Assembly: GCA_022701275.1 (NCBI GenBank)
Contig: CP031740.1
Location: forward strand, 5,035,001 to 5,099,000
Source: Microcoleus vaginatus PCC 9802
Lineage (GTDB): Bacteria; Cyanobacteriota; Cyanobacteriia; Cyanobacteriales; Microcoleaceae
Direction: 5' to 3'
Length of the DNA stretch: 64,000 nt
Shown: piece after piece, positions 9,212-17,608 of the stretch
How positions within the stretch are numbered: position 1 is the stretch's first letter
Layout of the letters: the number at the start of each line of letters is the position of its first letter
Notes under the pieces: generated by a model
Seen by the model: the letters and a program-made list of their open reading frames with translations, nothing else
The model's database searches: none
What the model was told of the DNA's origin: nothing
Position numbers and translations under genes: made by a program

Positions 9212-10486
9212 CTGACGGGGTGACCACCCCGTCAAAAGCCCCACCAGTGGCGGATTTGCCCAACGTGAGGTAAAAAAAGATGGGGTCGAAATTGTTAAGT
9301 GTCCCCATCTAGATAATTATGTTTCCTCAATTTTACCAGAACCATCTAGAAAAAACAACTCAAACCGGCCGAATACCAGACCCTGAAGGCTCTGGTATAT
9401 ATGTTACAGAGTCACAGACAAGTTAGTATTGAATTACTGGCTTCTTTCTGGCCTTATCCGATTCAATTTGAAAGTCGGAGGCGTAGCCTGCAAAGATTTC
9501 TGAAATTAGACTGCTTCAACATAGAAAGCCTCTGGTTTCCACTTGTTAAATAAATTTTAAAAGCTAAATTTAACTAATCTCAACCTTTGAAACTCGCGAG
9601 CGATAGAACGCAGTGGCGATCGCATAATGTATTTAGGGTCAGTCTGATTTGGGAAAAACGAAGTATCCCCTTATACTAGCGACTGCTAGACAAGAGAGGA
9701 TGTAGTAACCTTGGTGAACAAAAAGCTCTAATCACTCCTGTTTTAGAGTTACTATCAGATTATGAAGTTATCGTGTTGGGGGATCGGAAATTTGGTAACG
9801 TCAAGCTCGCATCTTGGCTCTGTCACAGACAAGTAAAGTTTATTTTTAGAGTCGAACAATGGCGCTATATCCAAGACGAGAACTAGGATTACATCCGCTT
9901 GTCTGACCTGGGTTTAGTACCGGGAACCAGCTTTTATTTATCCGATGTAAAATTTACCAAATAAAAAGGATTTGGGACTTTTGATATTGCGGGTTATTGG
10001 CGACGTAAATATCGGGCTAAACGGAAGGATGAAGGTTGGTATCTTTTGACCAAGGTCGGCAATTTAAAGCAATCAATCAATATTTTTCAAGGTCGGAGTG
10101 GGATTGAGGGGATGTTTAAAGACTGTAAAACAGGTGGTTATAATTTAGAAAAAAGCCCTGCTAATAATCCTTGTTTAAGAAGTTTGATATTATTAATAGC
10201 GTTCGCCTACAGTTGTGCAGTGATTCAAGATCAAAGAATCAAGACAATGGGAATCCAAAAATATGTGGGTAGGTTAACTGAATATGGGCGGTCAATACGT
10301 CGCCCTAGTAGTTTTTGGATAGGATTATATAGTCAAGGTTGGGTAATTGGCCTGGAATGCAAGTCAAGATATTATTAGTAAATTAATGAGAATCAGGCGT
10401 AATAAACTACCATTCTTTCAGAGGGGTATAAGGGCTATGTGCTTCATTTTATCAATGTTTTGACTCTTGTTGTCACCCCGTCAGCC
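9212..10486 (+). mobile_element. IS4-family element, copy 1 (inside the hydrolase gene)
   Basis: Ends are CTGACGGGGTGAC at 9212-9224 and its exact reverse complement at 10472-10484. Direct repeats GAGCGAG flank at 9205-9211 and 10487-10493 (possibly 9 bp with one mismatch). The left end also forms its own hairpin (GACGGGGT / ACCCCGTC). Boundaries are supported by the restored hydrolase frame, with 1-2 nt of uncertainty at the right. Confidence 0.75.
9319..10378 (+). pseudogene. IS4-family transposase, degenerate
   Basis: Fragments in shifting frames: the N-terminus FPQFYQNHLEK from 9319, then LLSDYEVIVLGDRKFGNVKLASWL (second catalytic Asp region), and an open C-terminal piece (10046-10378) with QGRSGIEGMFKDCKTGGYNLE. 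That last stretch is the IS4 Y/F-R-E-K signature with the catalytic Glu. Internal stops and a large deletion remove the first Asp region. Related to the element at 21149-22474, with which it shares the SFWIGLY tail. Confidence 0.72.
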
Positions 10487-11102
10487 GAGCGAGATCAAAG
10501 CACCTTTGATAAAATTCAAATACCACCCAAAACTTTGATTACTGTTACGGGTGCGAATCATTTCGGCATTAGCGATGTTAATAACCCTGCTGGTGCGAAC
10601 CCCGACCTCAATACTGCTACATTAGAGCCAGCCGTTGGTATTGAAACGATCGCCCGTTGGAGCGCCCTGTTTTTGCGTGCAAATATGCTTAAAGATCGAG
10701 CTGCATTTGATTATATTTACTCTCAAGGTGATGGCCTCGATCCGAAGGTCAGTGTCACCAGCGTGGCAGTTCCACAAACATCTTCTCTGGCAGGATTGGC
10801 GAGGTTTGGTATTGTAGGACTTGGTTATCGTTGGAGAAAACGGAAAGCTACTATGGCGAGTAGTAAATAGCTACGGAGATGACTAAAACTTGGTGTAATT
10901 AAAGTCAGGACATTCCTTTGGGGGGTAGTGCTCCATAGTCAGGATACTATGACTAATTTCAACAAGTTAAGGATGCGTTATAATGATGAATAAAATACCA
11001 GATAGCCCCAATATGATTAGATATTTTTTTAGCAAACAAGAGAACTTTGCTCCCTAAGTTGGATATTCTTTGTCGCCTTGTATTATTAAATCTTTCTATA
11101 TA

Positions 11103-12118
11103 CAGCAGATTCCATGTATATGTGATACAGTCTATTTAGTACATAAGCGAAAAAAATGAAACCTTATTCGATTGAGTTGCGTGAGAAAATAGTTAAAATT
11201 TATGAACAAGGTGATACCTAAATTAGAAAAGTAGTCGCCAGATTTGATGTAAGTAAAGGGTTCGTTCAAAAAATTTTAAAACAAAAACAAACGACGGGTC
11301 ATGTTCAACCTAAAAAACAGGGTGGAAGCCCCAAAAGTGTGTTACACTCGCGCACAAATGAATTGACCCAGATGGTAGAAAAATTTCCTGATAGCACGTT
11401 GTCAGAATATTGTGAATATTGGCGTTTGAGCTACAACGAAGCAGTCAGCCCTAGCATGATGTGTCGTGAACTACAAAAACAAAATTTGACGCGAAAAAAA
11501 AGACCATACGCAGTAGTCAGTCTCCCACTGAAAGAGTGCAAATTTTGAGGTGTGAATATTGGGAAAAAGTGAAAAATATTCACCCTGACAACCTAGTATT
11601 TTTGGATGAAATGGGGGTTCTAGTGGGGCTAACGCGAAGCCATGCACGTTCAAGATGTGGTAGTAGAGTCTACGATTTAAAACCATTTTATCGCGGTGCT
11701 AAAGTCACAGTTGTCGGAGCAATTAGCTTAAAAAAAGTTGTATGATTAATGACACTAAATGGCTCAATGGATGGCAGAGCTTTTGAAGTCTTTATTGAAC
11801 ATTTTTTAGTGCCAAACTTATGGGAGGGTGCAGTAGTTGTTATGGATAATCTACCCGCTCACAAGTTGGGGACTATTGAACCATTGATACAAAGCGCTGG
11901 TGCTAGTTTACTGAACTTATCACCCTATTCTCCCGATTTCAATCCTATAGAATTATGGTGGTCGCAACTAAAAGCTTTTTTACGTCAGTTCTCACCAAGC
12001 ACCACCAAGATGGTTGACATTCTGCTGGCTACGGCACGCTTATTTGGTCAATCGTAAGCACTTCAAAAACTGGTTTACAAGCTGCTGCTACTGTACTTCA
12101 TAAACCTGGAATTTGCTG
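11103..12118 (+). mobile_element. IS630-family element type C, copy 2
   Basis: A 1016-bp element with ends CAGCAGATTCC (11103) and the reverse complement of CAGCAAATTCC (ending 12118), flanked by TA at 11101-11102 and 12119-12120. Inverted relative to the copy at 7081-8101. Its target is an IS1-family transposase gene whose frame is restored when the element is removed. Confidence 0.87.
11156..12057 (+). pseudogene. IS630-family transposase (type C), broken
   Basis: Same protein as at 7142-8048. The ATG at 11156 opens MKPYSIELREKI. It is stopped by TAA in GDT*IRKV (11219-11221), continues in frame through the HTH to KRPYAVVS, shifts frame before MQILRCEYWEK (11536-11745, with VFLDEMGV), then meets the shared TGA before LMTLNGSMDG (11749-12057, with VVVMDNLPAHK and NPIELWWSQLK). 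All DDE residues survive but in three pieces. Inactive. Confidence 0.85.
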
Positions 12119-12443
12119 TAATTTGTTAAGCCACTATTTTTGGCTAAGGGTTTGTATTTTTTGGTCGAAAAAATTGTCGACTAGACCGGCAACAAATCTG
12201 TGTAAGTAAGAGCACATTGACTCTCGAAGAGGTGGTAAAGAATTCCATAATCCTTTAGATACCAACTCCTCTCTGCTGCCAATATACACCCCAACAATAT
12301 CTTTGGTCAGACCATCTATAGCCACCCAATCCACTGTTTATTACCTTTCGAGCCTACCAATGACCAAATCTCATAACATTGAAGTTTTAATTTACCCTTT
12401 TTCTATCCTTAATACGCCTTAACCCTAACCGAGAACTATTGAC

Positions 12444-13475
12444 ATGATTCCAGTGATTAAAAAAGCTTGGCTTTACACATTTTGCTTGTTTTTACTGACT
12501 TTTAGTTGCACAAGCATTAACTCCAGTAATAGAGAAGACACCCCCAACAAGCAAACAAGTGCGCCGAGCGGTATCACAATATCCAACGCCGATCGCACAA
12601 ACGAATTACGCGATCGCATTGAACAAATCTCTCACGCTGCTCAAGGGCGTGTTGGGGTGACAGCCACAGTGCTAGAAACCGCGCAGTCAGTGACTCTGAA
12701 TGGAAGTCAGCAATTTCCGATGCAAAGCGTTTACAAGTTTCCGATCGCGATGGCGGTGACTCTGAAGGGAAATCAGCAATTTCCAATGCAGAGTGTTTAC
12801 AAGTTTCCGATCGCGATGGCGGTTCTGGCTCAAGTAGACCAAGGAAAATTGAAGCTACATCAGAAAATTCGTGTTGAAACCAGTGATGTACTCCAGGGTA
12901 GTCGGATTCTCGACGAGAAATCGCAGGGAATGGAATTCATTCTGGCTGAACTATTAAAGTACATGGTTTCTGAGAGTGATGGTACGTCTTGTAATGTGCT
13001 GTTACGACAAGTCGGTGAGCCAAGGATTGTCACGGAGTATTTGCGTAGTCTTGGCATCAACGATATCGTTGTTGCTAATACGGAGAAGGAGCTAGCGCAA
13101 GACCCAGCAGTGAAGTATCGTAACTATGCGACACCTGATGCTACTGTTGTTTTGTTACGCGCTCTTCATGAGGGGAAAGGGCTTTCAAAATCTAGTCAAG
13201 CCTTATTGCTGCAATTGATGACACAGACAACTACAGGTCCAAAGCGCATTAAAGGACTGTTGCGTGATGGGACAGTTGTGGCGCACAAAACTGGTACTTC
13301 ATCTACTGTAAATGGAGTGACGGCTGCAACCAATGATGTAGGACTTGTGGCGCTTCCCAATGGGCAACACATGGCGCTCGCAGTTTTTGTTTCAGATTCT
13401 CCAGCAAACGATGCGATACGCGAGGAAGTCATCGCAAAAGTGACGAAGGTCGCATGGGACGAATGGAGCAGATAG
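12444..13475 (+). CDS. bla: Class A beta-lactamase lipoprotein with duplicated active-site motif
   Basis: 343 aa. The N-terminal signal peptide ends in a lipobox-like LLTFSC (Cys22), so a periplasmic lipoprotein is likely. Class A serine beta-lactamase motifs: SxxK (SVYK), SDG at 178-180 (in place of SDN), an omega-loop glutamate in NTEKELAQD (about 214-216), and KTG at 282-284. Spacing resembles subclass A2 (PER/VEB/CfxA-like). The SVYK motif occurs twice, at residues 95-98 and 117-120, because 66 bp are tandemly duplicated in frame. It would hydrolyse beta-lactams by acylation of the serine; whether the enlarged enzyme folds is unclear. It stands alone, flanked by an IS1 relic upstream and a broken RHH gene downstream. 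Confidence 0.88.
   Translation: MIPVIKKAWLYTFCLFLLTFSCTSINSSNREDTPNKQTSAPSGITISNADRTNELRDRIEQISHAAQGRVGVTATVLETAQSVTLNGSQQFPMQSVYKFPIAMAVTLKGNQQFPMQSVYKFPIAMAVLAQVDQGKLKLHQKIRVETSDVLQGSRILDEKSQGMEFILAELLKYMVSESDGTSCNVLLRQVGEPRIVTEYLRSLGINDIVVANTEKELAQDPAVKYRNYATPDATVVLLRALHEGKGLSKSSQALLLQLMTQTTTGPKRIKGLLRDGTVVAHKTGTSSTVNGVTAATNDVGLVALPNGQHMALAVFVSDSPANDAIREEVIAKVTKVAWDEWSR
12690..12821 (+). repeat. In-frame 66-bp tandem duplication in the beta-lactamase gene
   Basis: Two adjacent 66-bp units, 12690-12755 and 12756-12821, each begin GTGACTCTGAA and end TTCCGATCGCGATGGCG. They differ at five positions by my reading: two change the protein (Asn to Lys, Ser to Asn) and three are silent. Each unit encodes 22 residues including QFPMQSVYKFPIAMA, so the catalytic Ser and Lys are present twice. 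Confidence 0.92.
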
Positions 13476-13695
13476 ACATAAAAGTTTATAGGGAACCGTT
13501 TCTTTAGTGTTTGAAAATTTCGCTCAATTGCGATCGCAACCATTCATGAGAAGGAGCAGGCTAGTTGGAGGCCTTGGTGAATACAGGTATGAATTCAAGA
13601 TTTCGGAATGGCTATAGGCCAACTAGGGTGAGTTTTGTAACATCAAGCGAAAAGGTGATTCATACTATGAATCAGCCACGCTAGAATCCTTATCC
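13476..13695. other. Intergenic, no gene recognised
   Basis: About 220 bp between the 3' end of the beta-lactamase gene and the 3' end of the convergent RHH pseudogene. Contains a HIP1-like TGCGATCGCA. No clear terminator hairpin was seen. Confidence 0.4.
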
Positions 13696-14035
13696 CTACG
13701 CCTCTTCTTTCAACCCATCCTCCAACAACATCCGCACTCTGATCCACTTTCTTGCGCCCCGTCTTTGCAGCCAACATCGACACTTTACGGTGCAGAGTTT
13801 CCGACATATCCACAGTAAACCTGACCGTCGTTTCTTTATCCGGTGCTTGCAGTTTGCTCATTAAACTAGGCTCCTTTGATTGGATGGGTACAGGGTTTGG
13901 TGCAAATGCTTCCGGCTGCGGTGGTGTTGCAGTTGGCAATGCAGTTTCCTGTGTTGGTTGTGTGGGTGGTGTTTCCCCTATTAGTGATGTTGCGGGTGTT
14001 GTTCCTACTGATACAACTTCTGTTGGTGCTTGCAC
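13696..14035 (-). pseudogene. Ribbon-helix-helix (partition/repressor-like) protein, frameshifted
   Basis: A Pro/Thr-rich N-terminal region (TPPTQPTQETALPTATPPQPE) is followed by DKETTVRFTVDMSETLHRKVSMLAAKTGRKK. This is the beta-strand and first helix of an RHH/Arc-type DNA-binding domain like those in small plasmid or chromosomal partition and repressor proteins. Right after GRKK the frame breaks; the expected ending WIRVRMLLEDGLKEEA appears in another frame and stops at TAG 13696-13698. So a 1-nt indel destroyed the second helix. The start is uncertain (GTG at 14035, or further upstream after another frame change near VIVDTYALLRNKL). Confidence 0.6.
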
Positions 14036-14088
14036 ACCTGTTTTTATGTGTGTTAGCTTATTACGTAGAAGGGCATATGTGTCAACGA

Positions 14089-14407
14089 TTACCGTCTGTC
14101 GTCATTGTTCGAGGATGAGGAGTGGTTGAAGGCTTCTGATTCAGGGTCGGTGGTTGTTCCGGTTAAGTCATCCACTCCAGCAAAACGGAAAGCTTCAACA
14201 AAATGTACTTGTGAGGGTTTTCCAGTTCCAAGTTTTCGGACGTTAATAACAAATTTATCGACAATCGCTAAAAACTGAGTCTCGCCTAAATTGCGTCTGG
14301 TTTCAGTTAGTTTCGACAAGCTGACGATACCAGCTCCTTTGCAACAGAGAGCTTTGGATTTACTGAAGGTTTCCCTAATATTGTAGTCATCTATTGAGCG
14401 AGGGCGT
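14089..14407 (-). pseudogene. Unrecognised protein, 5'-truncated C-terminal fragment
   Basis: An open frame with no good start (a stop precedes it at 14408-14410) reads SIDDYNIRETFSKSKALCCKGAGIVSLSKLTETRR..., then KFVINVRKLGTGKPSQVHFVEAFRFAGVDDLTG and an Asp/Ser-rich tail. It lies directly upstream of, and slightly overlaps, the RHH gene on the same strand. That arrangement resembles a two-gene partition or plasmid-maintenance operon, but I do not recognise the family and no P-loop remains. Treat as a relic. Confidence 0.35.
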
Positions 14408-14410
14408 TAG

Positions 14411-14745
14411 CCCGATTGCCCGGCTGATTGGGGTTTTGCTTGGATGCTTAAGACCACAGGGGGGAAGTTCCGATTAAAAAGTTGAGATAGTCTCAACTTT
14501 GCGACCGCTTTGCAAAAAGTTTCCCGCTTTGCATCAAACCAGGAAGCCAAGCGCTCTCGCTTCCTATTTAGCTACCCTTGAACAACGAAACTATACTTAC
14601 ATCTTGCACCAGTCGAATAATCTCACATTCAATCTGCCCTGCTTGACAACAAAGGTTAAAACCCAAAGTTAATTTCTAGCTTGTCTGACTGGGGTGAGAC
14701 TTCCTAATTGGTGCATTGTCTTACTTAGAGGCATCCAGCACATTT
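14411..14745. other. Intergenic upstream of the ABC exporter
   Basis: About 330 bp with no recognised gene. There is no convincing ribosome binding site before the exporter start. Confidence 0.4.
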
Positions 14746-16656
14746 ATGAATTTTCCATTCAAAGCACGTTTGAAGAGCCAGAAGAATTCACCAAAAATGG
14801 TGATGCCGTTAATTAACCAACATTGGTTGGTGCGGATCGTTCTGCGCTCCATTTCCTACTTCCGCAAAGACTTATGGCTGATCGTCACGCTCTTGCTTTT
14901 GATCGGGGCATCGGTGCTTTTCAACCTTCTCAACGCCTGGCCGATGGCGATTCTAGTCGATACGGTTTTGTCACCAACTCCGAAATCCGACTGGATTCAT
15001 ACACTGTTTCTTGCCCCGTTCGGTGAAGGCACGCTGAACCGAATTTTCGGAATGGCGTTCGTCGCGACGATCATCAGAATCCTGAGCGATACCGTTTTCA
15101 TGCTCCGTAGGATGTTGAACTACCGCATCCAGTACAACGGAACCTTGCGCGTTCGCACCGAACTCTACGACAAACTACAAGCGCTGAGTCTCGGCTGGCA
15201 CGGATCCCGATCGCAGGGTGACGCAATCTATCGGTTGAGCTACGACAGCCTCGGGCCTTGGGGGGTAATCGATACGCTCATCGGCTCCACTGCAGCATCG
15301 GTGACGCTGACGGCGATGATCTGGATTATGCTGTCGCGCCACGTCCTTCTCACCGTGTTTGCGCTTTCCTTCACTCCGCTTCTAATACTGGCGAATTGGT
15401 ACTTCGAGGGAAGGATTAGGAGTCGAGCCCTCGAGTCGAAGGAGACCGATGCGGTGATGACCTCAACCATGCAGCAAGCTATAGAGTTGATTGGACTAAT
15501 CCAGTCCTTCGGTCGAGAAGCAACGGAGTCGCGACGCTTCGGGCAGGCGGTCGAGCGCAGCGTCAATGCTTCCATGAGGCTCCATTGGCAAGAGAACCTC
15601 TATCCGCTGGCGGTTCAGGTAGTCTTCGCCCTCGGAAGCGGGGTAATCTTCGGCTACGGCGGATACCTAGTTTATCGCGACCAGTTCTTGCGTCCGGTGC
15701 AGGGCGGCGTGAGTATCGGCGATCTAATCGTATTCATGGCGTACCTCAATCAGTTCTGGGACCCGATAGGTTGGGTGTTGGGTTTCACGACCAAGATCCA
15801 GACGTTTGTAGCTTCATGCGATCGCATCTTTACGGTCATTGACGAGTCGCCTGCTATAAAAGATGAGCCTGATGCGCGCTCGCTTCCCGTCCATCCCCGC
15901 ACACTAGCACTTGCCGACGTGAGCTTCGAGTACAACTCTGGGCAACCCATCTTACGGAACATCAGTGCTAGTATCGAGCCGGGTCAGATGGTGGCGTTTT
16001 TGGGTCCTAGCGGAACGGGAAAGAGTACGCTACTCAATCTTTTACCGCGCTTCTATGACCCGACATCGGGCAGCATCCTCCTCGACGGCTTCGACCTCCG
16101 CACCCTTAAAATTGCCGATGTTCGCAAGCACATGGCGCTCGTCTCGCAAGGCAGCCCACTTTTCCCCGGAACGATCGCAGAGAATATCGCCTACGGTCGC
16201 CCGGATGCTCTGCTCTCCGATATTCGGAAGGCGGCGGTGGAATCTGGGGCAGCCGAGTTCATCGAAACCTTGCCGGAGCAGTATGATACTTTAATCGCTG
16301 AGGGCGGTCAAAACCTCTCGGGTGGACAGCGACAGCGCCTAGCTATCGCGCGAGCGCTGGTCACTAAGGCTCCCATACTTATCCTCGACGAACCCACGAA
16401 TGCGCTGGACTTGAAGCACGAGCAGTGGGTCATAGAGACTCTGCAACGTCTGCGGCGCAACAGAACCATCATTTTGGTCACGCACCGACTCGAAACTGCC
16501 GTAGACTGCGATCGGATTTTTGTGATGCAGGAAGGCGAGATTTGCGAGTCTGGTACCCACGCCGAACTCCTTACCCAACAGGGACTCTACTACCGAATGT
16601 TGGGCTACAACCCAGTAAGGTCAAGAGGACTTACTGATAAACCCTGCATAGAGTAG
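14746..16656 (+). CDS. ABC exporter, fused membrane and ATPase domains (MsbA/HlyB type)
   Basis: About 636 aa from the ATG at 14746. Six transmembrane helices lie in the first ~330 residues (for example YFRKDLWLIVTLLLLIGA and GGVIFGYGGYLVY-like stretches). An ATPase domain follows: Walker A GPSGTGKSTLLNL, Q-loop LVSQGSPLF, signature LSGGQRQRLAIARAL, Walker B ILILDEPTNALD, H-loop THR. It works as a homodimer or with a partner to export lipid, peptide or drug; the substrate is unknown. The DNA is visibly richer in G+C than the flanking IS-rich DNA, with different codon choices, suggesting horizontal acquisition. It is intact though surrounded by relics. The start is uncertain (TTG 14716, ATG 14746 or ATG 14797). 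Confidence 0.9.
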   Translation: MNFPFKARLKSQKNSPKMVMPLINQHWLVRIVLRSISYFRKDLWLIVTLLLLIGASVLFNLLNAWPMAILVDTVLSPTPKSDWIHTLFLAPFGEGTLNRIFGMAFVATIIRILSDTVFMLRRMLNYRIQYNGTLRVRTELYDKLQALSLGWHGSRSQGDAIYRLSYDSLGPWGVIDTLIGSTAASVTLTAMIWIMLSRHVLLTVFALSFTPLLILANWYFEGRIRSRALESKETDAVMTSTMQQAIELIGLIQSFGREATESRRFGQAVERSVNASMRLHWQENLYPLAVQVVFALGSGVIFGYGGYLVYRDQFLRPVQGGVSIGDLIVFMAYLNQFWDPIGWVLGFTTKIQTFVASCDRIFTVIDESPAIKDEPDARSLPVHPRTLALADVSFEYNSGQPILRNISASIEPGQMVAFLGPSGTGKSTLLNLLPRFYDPTSGSILLDGFDLRTLKIADVRKHMALVSQGSPLFPGTIAENIAYGRPDALLSDIRKAAVESGAAEFIETLPEQYDTLIAEGGQNLSGGQRQRLAIARALVTKAPILILDEPTNALDLKHEQWVIETLQRLRRNRTIILVTHRLETAVDCDRIFVMQEGEICESGTHAELLTQQGLYYRMLGYNPVRSRGLTDKPCIE

Positions 16657-16743
16657 GAGTACGACATAGCGAACTTATAGAGTCTATTTGAGATCTTTTA
16701 CGGTCTTGTGGTAACGTCACCCTATAAGCAAAACCCAGCAGCT

Positions 16744-17009
16744 ATGCCTTACTGTAGCAGCCTAACGGACTCAGAATGGGAAATAATGGAACCCATACTA
16801 CATCAGATATTGCCTACGAAGAAGCAGGGGCGCTTACCATCCAACTCGACAAAGAAAGAAATCTTGGATGGAATCTTGTATCAATTAAAGAATGGCTGCA
16901 ATTGGCAAGACTTACCTGCGTGACTTGCCCCCGTACTCAACCGTATATTGGCATTACAAGCAGTGGCGATCGCAGCGAGTGATAGAAGAGCTGATGAGAG
17001 TTTTATAGA
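16744..17009 (+). pseudogene. IS5-family transposase N-terminal relic
   Basis: From ATG 16744: MPYCSSLTDSEWEIMEPIL, RLPSNSTKKEILDGILYQL, GCNWQDLP. The frame then stops (TGA) and continues in another frame as RDLPPYSTVYWHYKQWRSQ to TAG 17007-17009. This is the N-terminal DUF4096-type domain of an IS5/IS1031-group transposase, missing its catalytic DDE part. It begins close behind the ABC exporter stop. Confidence 0.75.
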
Positions 17010-17608
17010 ACCCATTTGAGATCTCAGGAAGCGGCTGCAAGCCGCTTCCACATTAGCCTGACAAACCAGAGGTTAATTTTATACCAAATCCGGGTTAGCT
17101 ACCCCCGTTAGGATGGCAAAAAAAACTGCACTCACTTGTATTGGTTTAAAACTCCCAACTAGGAGAGAAATTGGGCAAGAAAGCTGTCACCTATTTCAGG
17201 GAATTTAGCGAATTTAACAATTACTAAACAAGTGAATATATTCGCCTTCGCAAGGCGAGCGCTCGTTGATGATATTTAAACAGGACTTCGCCGCCCAACG
17301 AGAGGTTATCCTTCAGAAGGCGAGCTGTTTTGTGGCCACCAGTAATAATTGGTCAGATTTTTGATGGGTTGCGTCATAGTTGTCGATAAAATTTGACGGC
17401 GTTCTTCGAGAACTGATTCCAAGTCTTGTATCTTGTCGAAACTTTTATTGACGCTTAGGTTCATCAGTCACAGACCACAGCCTTTCTGCTGGTTGAAGTT
17501 CTGGAGAGTAGGCTGGCAAATATTCTACACAAATTCCTGATGGAATAACCAGTCGCTCGCTTATATGCCAACCAGCTCTGTCCATGACTAATAAGATTAT
17601 TTTGGATA

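Larger units (their letters stand above)
8524..10870 (+). pseudogene. Secreted alpha/beta hydrolase with PEP-CTERM tail, split by an IS4 element
   Basis: A signal-peptide-like segment (IKNLSIVCTIAAFIVVF) begins at ATA 8524, probably a lost ATG. The body contains the nucleophile elbow GHSFGGAVGLS and the late strand KTLITVTGANHFGIS with the probable catalytic His. The C-terminus, TSSLAGLARFGIVGLGYRWRKRK, is a PEP-CTERM sorting signal (hydrophobic helix plus basic tail). Lesions: start codon, TAG at 8866-8868, and an IS4 insertion at 9212-10486. Removing the IS and one GAGCGAG copy fuses ...VALPERDQSTFDKI... in frame, proving a single ancestral gene. It was probably an exported lipase/dienelactone-hydrolase-like enzyme; the substrate is unknown. 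Confidence 0.8.
10959..12411 (-). pseudogene. IS1-family transposase fragment, split by an IS630-C copy
   Basis: Right piece (12411-12121): KGKLKLQCYEIWSLVGSKGN, VGVYIGSREE and TYTDLLPV, ending KPLAKNSGLTNY, with frameshifts and a stop. Left piece (11100-10959): IERFNNTRRQRISNLG and HIGAIWYFIHHYN, the usual IS1 C-terminus, ending at TGA 10959-10961. Deleting the IS630 element plus one TA joins the two as SGLTNYIERFNNT in frame. The N-terminal zinc-finger/HTH part is missing, so this was already a truncated IS1 relic. Confidence 0.75.

Noticed and set aside
8566-9273. Two separate hydrolase genes
   Set aside because: They are the same frame separated by a single TAG, and continue after the IS4 insertion.
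7081-12118. A functional composite transposon formed by the two inverted IS630 copies
   Set aside because: Each copy has its own TA duplication, both transposases are broken, and copy 2 sits in an IS1 gene, so they arrived separately.
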